The notes beneath the pieces were generated by a model. The model was not told where the DNA came from, ran no database searches, and saw nothing but the letters and a program-made list of their open reading frames with translations. This document shows, one piece after another, positions 26,454-36,159 of a DNA stretch of 64,000 nt; positions within the stretch are counted from its first letter, which is position 1, and every line of letters begins with the position of its first letter. Source of the stretch: Candidatus Rifleibacteriota bacterium (GTDB lineage Bacteria; Muiribacteriota; Ozemobacteria; Ozemobacterales; Ozemobacteraceae). Position numbers and translations under genes: made by a program. The stretch covers positions 16,900-80,899 of the forward strand of contig JAAYVD010000073.1 of NCBI GenBank assembly GCA_012517355.1, written 5' to 3'.

Positions 26454-27077
26454 ATGTCACCTGATCCGTTGACTCCCAAGCAGATGGCGGTCCTGACCTT
26501 CATTCGCTCCTTTTTCGCCCGCTGGGGGTACGCGCCGACCATCGCCGAGATTGGCGGCGGGCTCGGCCTGTCCTCGACGGCGACGGTACACAAGCACCTG
26601 CAGGCGCTCGTCGACAAGGGCCACCTCGAGGCTCTGCCCCGCCGGTCACGCGGGCTGATGGTCAAGGCCGACCAGGTGCCGGTCGGGGGTGGGGTCGAGG
26701 TGCCTCTGCTCGGCCGGGTGGCGGCCGGGCAACCGATCGAGGTCAGCGAGGTGCCCGAGACGATCACCCTCCCCGAATGGATGCTCGGCCGGGGTGAGAC
26801 CTTCGTGTTGCAGGTGCGGGGCGAGTCGATGATCGACGAGGCGATCAGGGATGGCGACCTGGTCATCGTCGAGAAGCGCGACACGGCGCGCAACGGCGAG
26901 ATGGTGATCGCCTGCCTCGACGGCGAGGAGGTGACCCTCAAGCGGCTCTACCGCGAGAGCAACCGGGTGCGGCTGCAGCCGTCGAACCCGGCCATGCCCC
27001 CGATCATCGTCGAGGGTCGCGAGGTGACCATCAAGGGGGTTGTCATCGGCATCCTGCGCAAGTACCGGGCCTTCTGA
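26454..27077 (+). CDS. lexA: SOS-response repressor LexA
   Basis: The 207-residue protein starts at an ATG with GGAGG 7 bases upstream. The winged helix-turn-helix spans residues 5-65 (APTIAEIGGGLGLSSTATVH). The self-cleavage site is the Ala-Gly of VAAGQPIE, with catalytic Ser in GESMIDEAI and Lys in EVTLKRLY. It represses DNA-damage genes until RecA-stimulated self-cleavage. The HTH recognition helix (SSTATVHKHLQAL) is close to the common form. dinB follows 11 bases downstream, making a damage-inducible operon likely. Confidence 0.95.
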   Translation: MSPDPLTPKQMAVLTFIRSFFARWGYAPTIAEIGGGLGLSSTATVHKHLQALVDKGHLEALPRRSRGLMVKADQVPVGGGVEVPLLGRVAAGQPIEVSEVPETITLPEWMLGRGETFVLQVRGESMIDEAIRDGDLVIVEKRDTARNGEMVIACLDGEEVTLKRLYRESNRVRLQPSNPAMPPIIVEGREVTIKGVVIGILRKYRAF

Positions 27078-27088
27078 GGGGGGAAGCC

Positions 27089-28267
27089 ATGTTCCGTCGC
27101 ATCGCCTGTCTCGACCTCGACGCCTTCTTTGTCGAGGTCGCCCTCAAAGACCGCCCCGACCTTCGCGGCAAGCCGGTCGCGGTCGGGGGCACCAGCGGCC
27201 GCGGGGTGATCTGCTCGGCCTCGTACGAGGCCCGCCGCTTCGGCGTGCGGTCGGCCATGCCCTCCTGGATCGCCCGGCAGAAATGCCCCGGCCTGCACCT
27301 GCTGCCGGTGCCGCGCACCATCGAGGAGTTCTCCCGGCGGGTGCGGGAGCGCATCGAGCGGCTCTGCCCGGTCGTCGAGCAGGCCTCGGTCGACGAGTTC
27401 TACCTCGATTTCACCGGCTGCGACCGCATCTACCCTGCCAACCTGGGCGTGGCCGACCGGCTGACGCAGGCCATCGCCGCCGACCCCGCCCTTCCCGTCA
27501 CCATCGGCATCGGCACCAACAAGCTGGTCTCGAAGATTGCCTCCGACCTCGGCAAACCGCGCGGCATCCTCGAAATCCTCCCCGGCGCCGAACGCGTCTT
27601 CCTGGCCCCCCTTCCCGTCAAGCACATTCCCGGCGTCGGCCCCCGCCTGCAGGAGGTCCTGGCCGCCATGGGCGTCACCCGCGTCGGCGACATCCCTCAG
27701 CTGCCGGTCGAGGCCTGGCAGGCGGCCTTCGGCAAGACCGGCGAGAGCCTCTTCCACCACGCCCTGGGCGAGAGCGGGTCGGCGGTCGTGCCGCCCGAGC
27801 ACCGGGCGCACCGGCAGGGGGTTTCCCATGAAACGACCCTCGGCCAGGACACCACCTCCCGCGACCTGCTGCTGGGGCTGCTGTCGAAGCTCACCGAGGA
27901 GGCGGCCCTCACCCTGCGCGAGTCGCGGCAGACCTGCGGCGGGGTGGCCGTCAAGCTGCGCTACGCCGACTTCACCACCGCCCAGCGGTCGGCCCGCGTG
28001 GCCCGCACCAACCTCGACGGGCCGTTGTACCAGGTGGCTGTCCGGCTGTTCGAGCGGCTGTTCACCCGCCGCCTGAAGGTCCGCCTGATCGGGGTGCGGC
28101 TCGACGACGTCCAGCCGGGGGCACCGACCCCCGACCTGTGGGATGCCCTGCAACCCGAGTTCCGGCGTCGGCTGCCCGCCGTCGTCGATGAGATCCGCGA
28201 CCGGTTCGGCTGGAAGGCCGTGCTGCGCGCCCGCTCCCTCGCCCGCGGCGACGGGGGCACCCACTGA
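27089..28267 (+). CDS. dinB: Y-family translesion DNA polymerase (DinB / Pol IV)
   Basis: The 392-residue protein has the palm motifs with catalytic carboxylates LDLDAFFVEV and SVDEFYLD, the steric-gate region after them, the fingers segment SYEARRFGVRSAMP, a helix-hairpin-helix thumb (IPGVGPRLQEVL) and the little-finger domain. Residues for catalysis are intact, so this is an active polymerase and not an ImuB-type pseudo-polymerase. It bypasses DNA lesions with low fidelity. It is co-transcribed with lexA (11-base gap, ribosome site GAGGGGGGAAG). No canonical beta-clamp box is obvious at the C-terminus. Confidence 0.93.
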   Translation: MFRRIACLDLDAFFVEVALKDRPDLRGKPVAVGGTSGRGVICSASYEARRFGVRSAMPSWIARQKCPGLHLLPVPRTIEEFSRRVRERIERLCPVVEQASVDEFYLDFTGCDRIYPANLGVADRLTQAIAADPALPVTIGIGTNKLVSKIASDLGKPRGILEILPGAERVFLAPLPVKHIPGVGPRLQEVLAAMGVTRVGDIPQLPVEAWQAAFGKTGESLFHHALGESGSAVVPPEHRAHRQGVSHETTLGQDTTSRDLLLGLLSKLTEEAALTLRESRQTCGGVAVKLRYADFTTAQRSARVARTNLDGPLYQVAVRLFERLFTRRLKVRLIGVRLDDVQPGAPTPDLWDALQPEFRRRLPAVVDEIRDRFGWKAVLRARSLARGDGGTH

Positions 28268-28281
28268 GGAGGCGAACCGCC

Positions 28282-28569
28282 ATGTCCAGGCCGATGACGA
28301 CCGCCCTCGCCCCCAACACCCGGCTCGTCGACCTCATCTACGACGCCGTCCGGCTGAAGCTCGAGATGACGCGTTGCCAGATGCGCGACGCCGAGCGCAC
28401 CCTCGAACGGTTCGCCCGCAAGTACGGCTGCGGGCCCGAAGACCTGCCGGCCCTGATGGAAGCCCCGGTTCCGGCGGTATCGCGGGAGGACGCCTTGCGC
28501 TGGTATGGGGAACTGGTGCGGCTGGAGCGCCTGCGTGACGACATCGCCCACCTGTCGCAATTGAGCTGA
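28282..28569 (+). CDS. Small conserved-looking protein downstream of dinB
   Basis: The 95-residue product starts at an ATG with GAGGAGG about 10 bases upstream, 14 bases after dinB. It is mostly helical and charged (VRLKLEMTRCQMRDAERTLE; EDALRWYGELVRLERLRDDI). I do not recognise it. Its place at the end of the lexA-dinB run suggests SOS induction. A copy of repeat R1 begins 2 bases after the stop. Confidence 0.65.
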   Translation: MSRPMTTALAPNTRLVDLIYDAVRLKLEMTRCQMRDAERTLERFARKYGCGPEDLPALMEAPVPAVSREDALRWYGELVRLERLRDDIAHLSQLS

Positions 28570-28570
28570 C

Positions 28571-28647
28571 CCGAGCCGACAGGAGGTCCGGGCGCCTCGT
28601 GGTCGCCACGGATGGCGGCACGAAATTCCCTTTCCGCGCGTTGCCAG
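28571..28647 (-). repeat. R1 palindromic repeat, degenerate copy
   Basis: On the minus strand it reads CGCGGAAAGGGAATTTCGTG, CCGCCATCCGTGGCG and a decayed TGTCGGCTCGG end, in the same order as other R1 copies. It abuts the stop codon of the preceding gene. Confidence 0.6.
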
Positions 28648-28812
28648 AGAATCATCAGGGAATCCCATCCCGTTGGGGCTGCTCCCCGTGGCCACCCCAT
28701 CAACCGATCGTCACCAGGCCGGCCATCCCCCCTTCCTGACTCGCGATCCGCCAATCCCCAGAATTCCTCTTTCCCATCTTCCCCGTCGGGTTTACACTGG
28801 GGTGCAGAAGCG

Positions 28813-31800
28813 ATGCGCGAGGATGGAAGAGGCTTCGGGGCGGGCGACCGGGCCGCAGCAGGGCGGCTGCCGGCATGGATCGGGTTCGTTTTCTGTTTCG
28901 TCCTGTTCCCGGCCGGGCTGGTCCTGACCGCGCTCCATTCCCACCTCGACGGCCAGGAGGAACGGCAGCGCACGGAGGCTTTCCGGCGGCTCGAGGAGCG
29001 TCTCGACCTGCTCGAACCCTGCCAACGCGATGCCTTCTTCTGGCACGCCCTGCTGAAGCGGATCTGGCTCGATGCCGCCCGCGACCCCGCCCCGGTCACC
29101 CGCCTGGCCCGGTCGCTCATGGAACTGAAGAAGCGGTTCCCCGGGTGCGGCAGGTTCGTCGTCTGGGACGGCCGCGGCACCCTGCAGGAAGGGCTGACCG
29201 ACGTGCGGGGATACCGTCACGGGCTATCCCGGACCTGGACCGCCTTGCGGGCGGTGACCCTGGCCGGCCGTGGCGACCGCGGGCGTCGAGGGAGGCGGAC
29301 GGCTCGGGGAATGACCGCCACGGGGGCGGGCGACCCGATGGGGCTGCCCGAGGGGAGCGGGCGGCTGGCGGTGCTGCGTTCCATCCTGGGCAACATCCTG
29401 GTGCCAGCCCATCTGCGGTTCCCCTTCCTCCCCGGAACCCTCGGGTCGGTCATCCTGGCCGACTCGCACCGTGACCGCAGCCACTGCTGGTACCACGTCG
29501 ACGACCGGTTGGGCATGCTGGTTTTCCTGCGCTGGGAAGCGGTGCGGGGGCACATCGGCCTGCGGACCATGGCCGCCCGCCTGCAGGCCCGGGCGCCGGC
29601 CGGGCACGGGGTGGGGTATGCCCTCAACGCGGGCCGGCGCCGGATCCACGTGCCGCCGGGTTTCCCCTGGCGCGAGGAGATCGAGCTGGCGCTGGGCGCC
29701 TTCGACAACACCTCCGAACCCCTGCAGGAGACCCCGCACCTGCTGCTGGCGATCCGGCCCATGGAAGACGGCATCCATGGCTTCGCCTGGGCCTTCCGGC
29801 ACCGGGTCCTGACCGACCGCGGCCTGGTCGCGGGGCGGGTCGCGGCCTGGCTGGTCCTGGTGCTGCTTCCCCTGACCGCGCTCTCCTGGGCGTCCCTGGT
29901 CCGCGGGTGGGAATTCTCCTTTCCCCTGCGCGGGCAGCTGGCGGGGGTGTTCCTGTTCGCCACCGGCCTGCCCCTGGTGATGCTCGCCTTCCTCGGTCAC
30001 GACTACCTCCTGAACAAGGAGGCGACCTGGCGGGAACAGGCCAGGCGCGACGCGGCGCAGGTGCTGCGCACCTTCGACGGCCGGTTCCGTCGCATGCGCG
30101 ACCGCCTCGAAAGCGGCCTGGGGCGGCTGCTCGCCGGCCTCGAGGCCCGGAACCTGGCCGGGGAGATGTCGGCCGGGTGGCGGGCGCGCCTGGTGGAAGG
30201 ACTGGCGGGGCTCTCCCCGACCGAGTTCTACCTGGTCTCGAGCCAGTCACGGGTCCTGGCTTCCCATCTGCTGGCGGGCTGGGGGGGGCCGAAGTTCGCC
30301 ACCAACCACCTGGCGATGGTAGGGTATGACTTCCTGCGGTTCTTCAACGGCCAGATGACCGGTCACGGCGAAGGGATCCGCTCCTATGAGCAGCAGGGGT
30401 TCCATGTCGGGACGTCGGGCATCCTTGGAATCGCCCTCGGGCGGCTGGGAGCCATCCACCTGATGGATTTCGGGGCGGAACAGAAATGGACCTGCTGGGA
30501 CATCATCGGCGACGCCTCGCGGCGGGCGTTCGGATACCTGCTCATCGTGTTCTGGAGTGAGAGCCGGATGCAGGAGCTGTTCCTCCGCGAGTTCCTGCCC
30601 CGGGTGGCCGGCAATCGGAACGGGATCTCCGTGGTGGCCCGCCTTGGCGATGGAGGAATGCTGCGTTCGCCGGGGTTTCCCGCCCTGGCCGACGTGTCGC
30701 GCGTCTTCCCCGATTCGGATGAACCCCGGGGAAAGGTGCGGGAGTTCCGGGACAGGTCGGGCCAGCCGTTCCTGGGAGTAGGGCAGCTCGGACAGGAGAT
30801 GCCCGCGGTCGGCCTGGGGGCGTTCCACCCGCTGGCTCCGCTCGAGGCCCGGCGGCGGGTGTTGTTCGCGCGGCTGGTCGGGTTCGGGGTTGCCAGCCTG
30901 GCCCTGGCCGTGGGCATCGGCCAGCTCCTGGCCCGCCAGTTCCTGCGACCGCTTGGCGGGTTTGACCAGGCGGTCCGCACCATCGAGGCCCGACGGTTCC
31001 GGTTCCGGCTGCCGGAGGGGGAGGACGACGAGTTCGGCCGCCTGAACGCCACCCTCAACCAGACCCTGGCCAGTCTCGAAGAACTCGATCTGGGGCGGGT
31101 CGTGCAGAACAGCCTGCTGCCGCCGGGGCATTTCCGGCACCAGGGATTCGCGGTCTTCGGGCGCTGCGAGACGATGACCGACCTGGGCGGCGATTACTTC
31201 GATTTCTTCCCGATCGACGAGCGGCGGTGCGGGGTGATCCTGGGAGACGTGGCCGGTCACGGGGTGCCCGCCGCCCTGGTGATGGCCTTCGCCAAGGCCG
31301 GGGTGGAACTGGCGGGACCCGCGCGCGCCTCGCCCGACACCCTGTTGCAGTCCCTGCACGGCTTGTTCCAGGCCGGCCGCCACCGGGACCCGGCCGGGCC
31401 GCCGGGGGCCGGGGCTCCGGGCCTGGCGAGGGGGCTGCCCCGGGCGATGACCATGCAATGCGCCATTGCCGACGGCGGGACCGGCCGGGTGTGGCTGGCC
31501 AACGCCGGGCACTGCTACCCCGTGCTGGTGCGGGCTGCCACTGGTGAGGCGGATTTCGTGGCGGTCCACGGGTGTCCGCTCGGGGTGGTCCGGAAAGCCC
31601 GGTTTCCCGTGGTCACCCTCGACCTTGAGCCAGGTGACCTGCTGGTGCTCTATAGCGACGGGTTTGCCGAGGCCCCGCTCGAGGCGGGTGACCAATTCGG
31701 TTTTCCGCGCCTGCTCGACCTGGTGCGGTCGTGCCGCGGCTCGGACGGCGATCCGGAGGCGGTCTGTCGCCGGGTGTGGGAGGGGCATCGACACCTGATC

Positions 31801-31866
31801 CGGGAGGCGACGGACGACCTGTCGCTGGTGGTGATGGTGGCGGTCGGCCCCGGGGGCAGGGCATGA
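28813..31866 (+). CDS. Membrane-bound SpoIIE-type PP2C serine phosphatase (first of a tandem pair)
   Basis: The 1017-residue protein begins with a TM (residues 18-38), followed by a ~300-residue extracytoplasmic region, two TMs around 335-390 (the second GVFLFATGLPLVMLAFLG), a second ~280-residue region, a TM near 690, a HAMP-like segment (RFRFRLPEGEDDEFGRLN) and a cytoplasmic PP2C_SIG/SpoIIE phosphatase domain (about 755-1010). Metal-binding motifs are present: GGDYFDFF, LGDVAGHGVPAAL, NAGHCYPVL and LYSDGFAEA. Such enzymes dephosphorylate anti-sigma-factor antagonists or related Ser/Thr phosphoproteins. The stop overlaps the next start (ATGA), and the downstream gene is a paralogue. The start chosen is the first ATG before the TM; ribosome-site support is weak. 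Confidence 0.88.
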   Translation: MREDGRGFGAGDRAAAGRLPAWIGFVFCFVLFPAGLVLTALHSHLDGQEERQRTEAFRRLEERLDLLEPCQRDAFFWHALLKRIWLDAARDPAPVTRLARSLMELKKRFPGCGRFVVWDGRGTLQEGLTDVRGYRHGLSRTWTALRAVTLAGRGDRGRRGRRTARGMTATGAGDPMGLPEGSGRLAVLRSILGNILVPAHLRFPFLPGTLGSVILADSHRDRSHCWYHVDDRLGMLVFLRWEAVRGHIGLRTMAARLQARAPAGHGVGYALNAGRRRIHVPPGFPWREEIELALGAFDNTSEPLQETPHLLLAIRPMEDGIHGFAWAFRHRVLTDRGLVAGRVAAWLVLVLLPLTALSWASLVRGWEFSFPLRGQLAGVFLFATGLPLVMLAFLGHDYLLNKEATWREQARRDAAQVLRTFDGRFRRMRDRLESGLGRLLAGLEARNLAGEMSAGWRARLVEGLAGLSPTEFYLVSSQSRVLASHLLAGWGGPKFATNHLAMVGYDFLRFFNGQMTGHGEGIRSYEQQGFHVGTSGILGIALGRLGAIHLMDFGAEQKWTCWDIIGDASRRAFGYLLIVFWSESRMQELFLREFLPRVAGNRNGISVVARLGDGGMLRSPGFPALADVSRVFPDSDEPRGKVREFRDRSGQPFLGVGQLGQEMPAVGLGAFHPLAPLEARRRVLFARLVGFGVASLALAVGIGQLLARQFLRPLGGFDQAVRTIEARRFRFRLPEGEDDEFGRLNATLNQTLASLEELDLGRVVQNSLLPPGHFRHQGFAVFGRCETMTDLGGDYFDFFPIDERRCGVILGDVAGHGVPAALVMAFAKAGVELAGPARASPDTLLQSLHGLFQAGRHRDPAGPPGAGAPGLARGLPRAMTMQCAIADGGTGRVWLANAGHCYPVLVRAATGEADFVAVHGCPLGVVRKARFPVVTLDLEPGDLLVLYSDGFAEAPLEAGDQFGFPRLLDLVRSCRGSDGDPEAVCRRVWEGHRHLIREATDDLSLVVMVAVGPGGRA

Positions 31867-34800
31867 AGCCGGAAGAAGGGCGGCTCCCGACGGGGCCGGG
31901 GAGTCCCCCACCCCCCGACCGGCGGCCTTCCTGGCGGGCGTGGGCCGCCTGGGCGGTGGTGACCTGTCTCGTGGGCGGGCTTCCCGCCTGGCTGATCGGG
32001 CTGGCCGGGGAGACCCTGGCGGGCTGGCGCCGGGCCGGGGAAGAGGAGATCCGGCAGAAGCACCTGGTTCGCCGGCTCGAGGCGGTGCAACCCTTCGCCG
32101 AGCCGGGACGGCTCTGGGTGAAGCTCCTGTCAGAACTGGGCCGGCGGGCGGAGCGGCAGGCCGACCCGGGGGCCTGGCTGGCCCGGGCCTTTCCCCGTTT
32201 CACCCGGCGGTGGGGGGTTCCCCTGGCCGCCCTGGCCTGGGACGAGCATGGCCGGCTCGTCTGGAACGGGGTTCCCTGGCCCCTGTCGGCCGCCGACCTG
32301 GCGGTTGTCGGGAAAGAACTGCGGACCCGCTCCCGCCCGTCGTCCCGCGGCGCCCTGGACATCCCCTCCCCCTGGCTCGAAGCCATGCGCCGGGTGCTGG
32401 GCGGGCAGTTCCTGCCCCCCGCCCTGGACGAGGCGCACGGGGCAACGGGCCGGCTGGTTCTGACCAGCCTGCATTCGGCCTGGCCGTATATCTGGTGGAC
32501 CGGTCAGCCCCGGTTGACCCTCCTGGTGTTCGCCCGGCCGGCGGCCATGGAGCGGTCCCACGGCCTGGCCCGGATCATGGCCTTCTGCAACCGCCGGCCC
32601 CGCGGCGGGGAATTCCTGGGTCTCATCGACCGCGGCACGGCCCGTCTGCCGGCGCGGCGGGGCGCGGCCTCCGTATGCGAGTCGCTGGCGGCGGTTTTTG
32701 GGGAGGCAGAGAGGAACCTGGAACCCGCCGGTGGGTCAGGCGATCTCCAGGTCGCGTTCCGGCCGGTGACCGACGATCTGACCCTGGTGGCGGGCCACAT
32801 CCGGCCCCAGGGGGGGTGGGGAAGACCATGGAGCCGTCACCTCCCGTGGCTGGCGGGAGGGCTGCTGGTGGTCGGGGTGGGCTGGCTGGCGCACCGTCGG
32901 TTGGTGGCCGGTCTGCCGCCGCCGCTGTCGGCCGGCGGCCGGATCGCCCTGCTCCTGTTCCTGGCCAATGCCCTGCCGTTGCTGGTCCTGTTGTTCCTCG
33001 GTGTCGACCACCATCGCCAGAAGGAAGCCGGCCTCGAGCGGGAGGCCACGCGCCGGATGGGCGATTTCCTGGAGACCTTCGACAAGCGGTTCCGCACCTG
33101 GACGATCCGCTTCCGCGCGCGCATCGAAGGGTTCCTCCGGCTGATGGAGACTTCGCTTCGCCGGGGGCCGCTCGACCAGGACCTGGGCCGCCGCCTCGCC
33201 AGCGCCACCGTTCCCCACGGCATGTGGGATTTCTACCTGATCGCCAGCGGCTCTCCGGTGATGGCCACCCGGTTCGGCCTGGTGCACGGGGAGTCGGCCA
33301 GGGGGAGGCAACGGCCTCGGGAAGGCCTGACCGGCGAGACAGCGGACCAGGAGGAGCGCCGGTTCGTCAGCCACGTGGGCCGCCGGATCCTGTGGCAGGT
33401 CAACGGGGAGGACCCCGGCATGGCCGGGGAAGGGGACATCGACCGGATCGGGCTGATGGTCGAGACCTTCACGCAGCGGCCGCTGGTCGAGATCATCCAC
33501 ACCTTCTTCGCCGACCTCGACCGGATCGTGCTGCGGGGGTTCGGCAACTCCCGGGCGTTTTCCTTCCTCTCGTTCCTGCGCCTCCACGGCCCGACCCGGG
33601 GAACCCCGATCCCAAACGGCCCGGCACCCCGCGACCTGGCCGACTACTTCCTGATCATCACCTGGCATCCGGCCCATTTCCAGCGTTGGTACCTGGAACA
33701 GGCCCTCGCCCGGGTGCAGCGCAATTCCCAGGGGTTCCGGCTGCTCGTCTCCTTCCGGGACGATGCGCCTCCGTTGTCCCTGGGCGCGGCGACGGGCCCC
33801 GCCGCAGCCGGGGTGCCCGGGAAGAACCCGGACCTGTCCCTACCCCCACCCCTGCAAAGGGTGGCTGCCCGGATGGTTCGGGCGGGTGACCGTGAGCCGG
33901 TCCGCCTGGTCCTGGCCGGCCGCCGTCATCTGGCCGCCGGCCTGTCTGGCCGTCAGCTCGACCGCTCCTTCCTGATGACCCTTCTGCCCCGCGAGACGAT
34001 CGACGACATCCTGGCCGATTGGGAGCGGCGGGTGCGCTGGTTCGCCCTGCTGAGCCTGGCGGTGACGCTGGTGGTGGGGGGGGGGCTGGTCCGGAAAGTC
34101 GGGCGGCCGGTCCGGCATCTGGCCGCGGCCGCGGCCGCCATCGGGCTCCGGCGGTTCGACCACCGCCTGCCACCCCTGGGCAACGACGAGTTCGGGGAAC
34201 TCGGCCGGGTCTTCAACCGGGCCCTGGTCGGCCTGGGCGAGTTGCAAGTGGCCCGCGTGGTCCAGGGCGGCCTGTTCCCTGCGGGGCGGCTGGTGGGCGA
34301 GGGGTTCGCCATCAGCGGCGAGAGCCGCGCCATGGGGGAACTGGGCGGCGACTTCTTCGATTACTTCGAGGTCGGGAACGGCCGGTGCGCCGTGCTGATC
34401 GGCGACGTGGCGGGCCACGGGCTGCCGGCGGCGCTCACCATGGCCATGGCCCGCGCCGGGGTCCTGCACGGGACCGCCGAGGGCCTTTCTCCAGCGGACC
34501 TGCTCGCCCGTCTCAACGCCCTGTTGCGTGCCCTGGCCCCGCGTGGCCGGCCCCGGTTCATGACCTTCCAGTACATCCTGCTCGACCGGCCGGCCCGGCG
34601 GGCCACCGTGGCCAATGCGGGGCATTGCTCCCCCCTGGTGGTGCGGCGTGGCGGCCAGCGGGCCGATCCGGTGGAACTTCCCTCCTACCCGCTCGCCTCC
34701 CGCTCGCGCCTGGCCGCCCCGACCGCCACCGTCCTCCTCGACCCGGGCGACGTGATGGTGCTGTATACCGACGGCCTCATCGAGGCCCGCGATGCCCGGG

Positions 34801-34982
34801 GAAACGAACTCGGTTACGACGGCTTCGCCGCTCTGGCCCGCCAGTCCTGGCATCCCCGCCCCGGTGCGATGGAATCGGCGATCCGCGAGGGGTTCGCCCG
34901 CCACCTCGGCAACCAGGCCGCCCAGGACGACCTGACCCTCGTCCTGGTCGCCTGCCTGGACAACGGCTCAGCAGAACCCTGA
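31863..34982 (+). CDS. Membrane-bound SpoIIE-type PP2C serine phosphatase (second of a tandem pair)
   Basis: The 1039-residue protein has the same plan as its upstream neighbour: TM (residues 25-48), extracytoplasmic region, two TMs (about 320-390, including LLLFLANALPLLVLLFLG), a second region, TM plus HAMP (about 720-800; FDHRLPPLGNDEFGELGRV) and a PP2C_SIG domain (about 810-1035) with GGDFFDYF, IGDVAGHGLPAAL, NAGHCSPLV and LYTDGLIEA. The two sensor regions are much more diverged than the phosphatase domains, so the pair probably reads different signals. Translation is coupled by the ATGA overlap. A ten-G run at 34076-34085 lies just before the HAMP segment. The stop is 8 bases from the convergent methyltransferase gene. 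Confidence 0.88.
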   Translation: MKPEEGRLPTGPGSPPPPDRRPSWRAWAAWAVVTCLVGGLPAWLIGLAGETLAGWRRAGEEEIRQKHLVRRLEAVQPFAEPGRLWVKLLSELGRRAERQADPGAWLARAFPRFTRRWGVPLAALAWDEHGRLVWNGVPWPLSAADLAVVGKELRTRSRPSSRGALDIPSPWLEAMRRVLGGQFLPPALDEAHGATGRLVLTSLHSAWPYIWWTGQPRLTLLVFARPAAMERSHGLARIMAFCNRRPRGGEFLGLIDRGTARLPARRGAASVCESLAAVFGEAERNLEPAGGSGDLQVAFRPVTDDLTLVAGHIRPQGGWGRPWSRHLPWLAGGLLVVGVGWLAHRRLVAGLPPPLSAGGRIALLLFLANALPLLVLLFLGVDHHRQKEAGLEREATRRMGDFLETFDKRFRTWTIRFRARIEGFLRLMETSLRRGPLDQDLGRRLASATVPHGMWDFYLIASGSPVMATRFGLVHGESARGRQRPREGLTGETADQEERRFVSHVGRRILWQVNGEDPGMAGEGDIDRIGLMVETFTQRPLVEIIHTFFADLDRIVLRGFGNSRAFSFLSFLRLHGPTRGTPIPNGPAPRDLADYFLIITWHPAHFQRWYLEQALARVQRNSQGFRLLVSFRDDAPPLSLGAATGPAAAGVPGKNPDLSLPPPLQRVAARMVRAGDREPVRLVLAGRRHLAAGLSGRQLDRSFLMTLLPRETIDDILADWERRVRWFALLSLAVTLVVGGGLVRKVGRPVRHLAAAAAAIGLRRFDHRLPPLGNDEFGELGRVFNRALVGLGELQVARVVQGGLFPAGRLVGEGFAISGESRAMGELGGDFFDYFEVGNGRCAVLIGDVAGHGLPAALTMAMARAGVLHGTAEGLSPADLLARLNALLRALAPRGRPRFMTFQYILLDRPARRATVANAGHCSPLVVRRGGQRADPVELPSYPLASRSRLAAPTATVLLDPGDVMVLYTDGLIEARDARGNELGYDGFAALARQSWHPRPGAMESAIREGFARHLGNQAAQDDLTLVLVACLDNGSAEP

Positions 34983-34990
34983 CTCCGTTC

Positions 34991-35839
34991 TCAGGCGATG
35001 CCGGCGGGAACCCCATGGGCGATCGCGCGCCGGAAAGCCTCTTCATCCGCCGCGGCGGGCTGCCAGCCGGCGGGGCGCCGACCGACGACCAACAACATGC
35101 TTTGCAGGGAGCGGAAGCACCGTCCGAGGAGTTGGTAGACCTGGCGGAACGGGGGTTTGAGCTTTTCGGCCGCGAACGGCTCGAAGGTCGTCGCGGTCAG
35201 GATCTCGAATCCGTTCGTCCGGCAGATGAAGACGGTTTCATCGAGGGTGTACTCGCGGACATGCCCCCGCCAGGGGCCGATCGAATGATAGAACTGGTCG
35301 ACGGGCGGCAGGCTGGAGCGCCCGGCAAGCATCGACAGCCGTTTCCGGAGGTTGACGGAATTGGGCATTTCGACGACGACGACTCCCCCCGGTTTGAGAA
35401 ACTGTCCGGCGGCATTCAACACCAGGCGAGGCGATTCGTGCAGGTGCTCGATGACCCCGAGCAGGCATACCACGTCGAAACTCCCTGTCGGAAAGGGAAT
35501 CGTCGTGCTTCCCGCTTCCTGGAGGAAGAACTCGATGCCCAGGTCGGTTGCAAACCGTCTGATCCGGGCGAGGTTGTCCCCACGCCGGTGCCATGGATCG
35601 CCGAGGTCGTCGACCCCGCTGCAGGAAAAGCCCATCCGCTGGAGGACGCCGGTCTTGTCCATCGGGCCGCAACCGATGTCCAGCAACCGCTTCCCCTGGA
35701 ACCCCTCGGGGAAGACCCGCCCCAGCTCGCGGACGATCGCGTCCATCTCGAGACCGACGGAGGGCCCGATGTAGTCCCGGAAGGGAAACCTGGCCTGGAT
35801 GTCGTTCAGCGCAGCCTGGAGAGCGTGATCCATGGACAC
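34991..35839 (-). CDS. Class I SAM-dependent methyltransferase
   Basis: The 282-residue protein is best started at GTG (35839), which has AGGAGGG 6 bases upstream; an ATG two codons later is the alternative. The SAM-binding motif I is LLDIGCGPMDKTGV, then GVDDLGDPWHRR and post-motif SFDVVCLLGVIEHLHES, followed by LKPGGVVVVEMPN. It resembles methyltransferases found in polysaccharide and lipid clusters; the substrate cannot be read. It is convergent with the phosphatase pair. A glycosyltransferase lies divergently on the other side. Confidence 0.85.
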   Translation of the reverse strand: MSMDHALQAALNDIQARFPFRDYIGPSVGLEMDAIVRELGRVFPEGFQGKRLLDIGCGPMDKTGVLQRMGFSCSGVDDLGDPWHRRGDNLARIRRFATDLGIEFFLQEAGSTTIPFPTGSFDVVCLLGVIEHLHESPRLVLNAAGQFLKPGGVVVVEMPNSVNLRKRLSMLAGRSSLPPVDQFYHSIGPWRGHVREYTLDETVFICRTNGFEILTATTFEPFAAEKLKPPFRQVYQLLGRCFRSLQSMLLVVGRRPAGWQPAAADEEAFRRAIAHGVPAGIA

Positions 35840-36076
35840 GAGGATCCCTCCTGGGCGTTGATTCCCGGCGGGAGGAGGACTCGGTTCCCGCCAGGGTGAC
35901 GGCCCCGCTGCCCGGCGGGACCCACGCGCGGATGGGAGGATAGTGCAAATGCCCTCATCCCGGCAAGAGCGATTCCACGGGAAGTGACCGGGTGCCCTGC
36001 GGCCGGCTTCGACGGGACCATCACCGCTGACCCGACCTGGGGGGAGCGGTCCGGGAAGAGGTATCCGGGTGGGATG

Positions 36077-36159
36077 GCCCCTTGGCGATGTGCGAAACGG
36101 GGGTTTCGCCCCGCCCCCCGTGGCGGCCAAGGGGCCATTCCGACGTCGTGTCGGTCGGG
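36077..36159 (+). repeat. R1 palindromic repeat, intergenic
   Basis: It shows GCGAAAC/GTTTCGC, the CCGCC ... GGCGGC block and CGACGTCGTGTCGGTCGGGG. It lies in the 470-base gap (35840-36309) between the divergent methyltransferase and glycosyltransferase genes, where nothing else is seen. Confidence 0.8.

Noticed and set aside
28612..28812. An N-terminal extension of the first phosphatase
   Set aside because: The extension reads through R1 sequence and intergenic DNA; the ATG at 28813 directly precedes the first TM.
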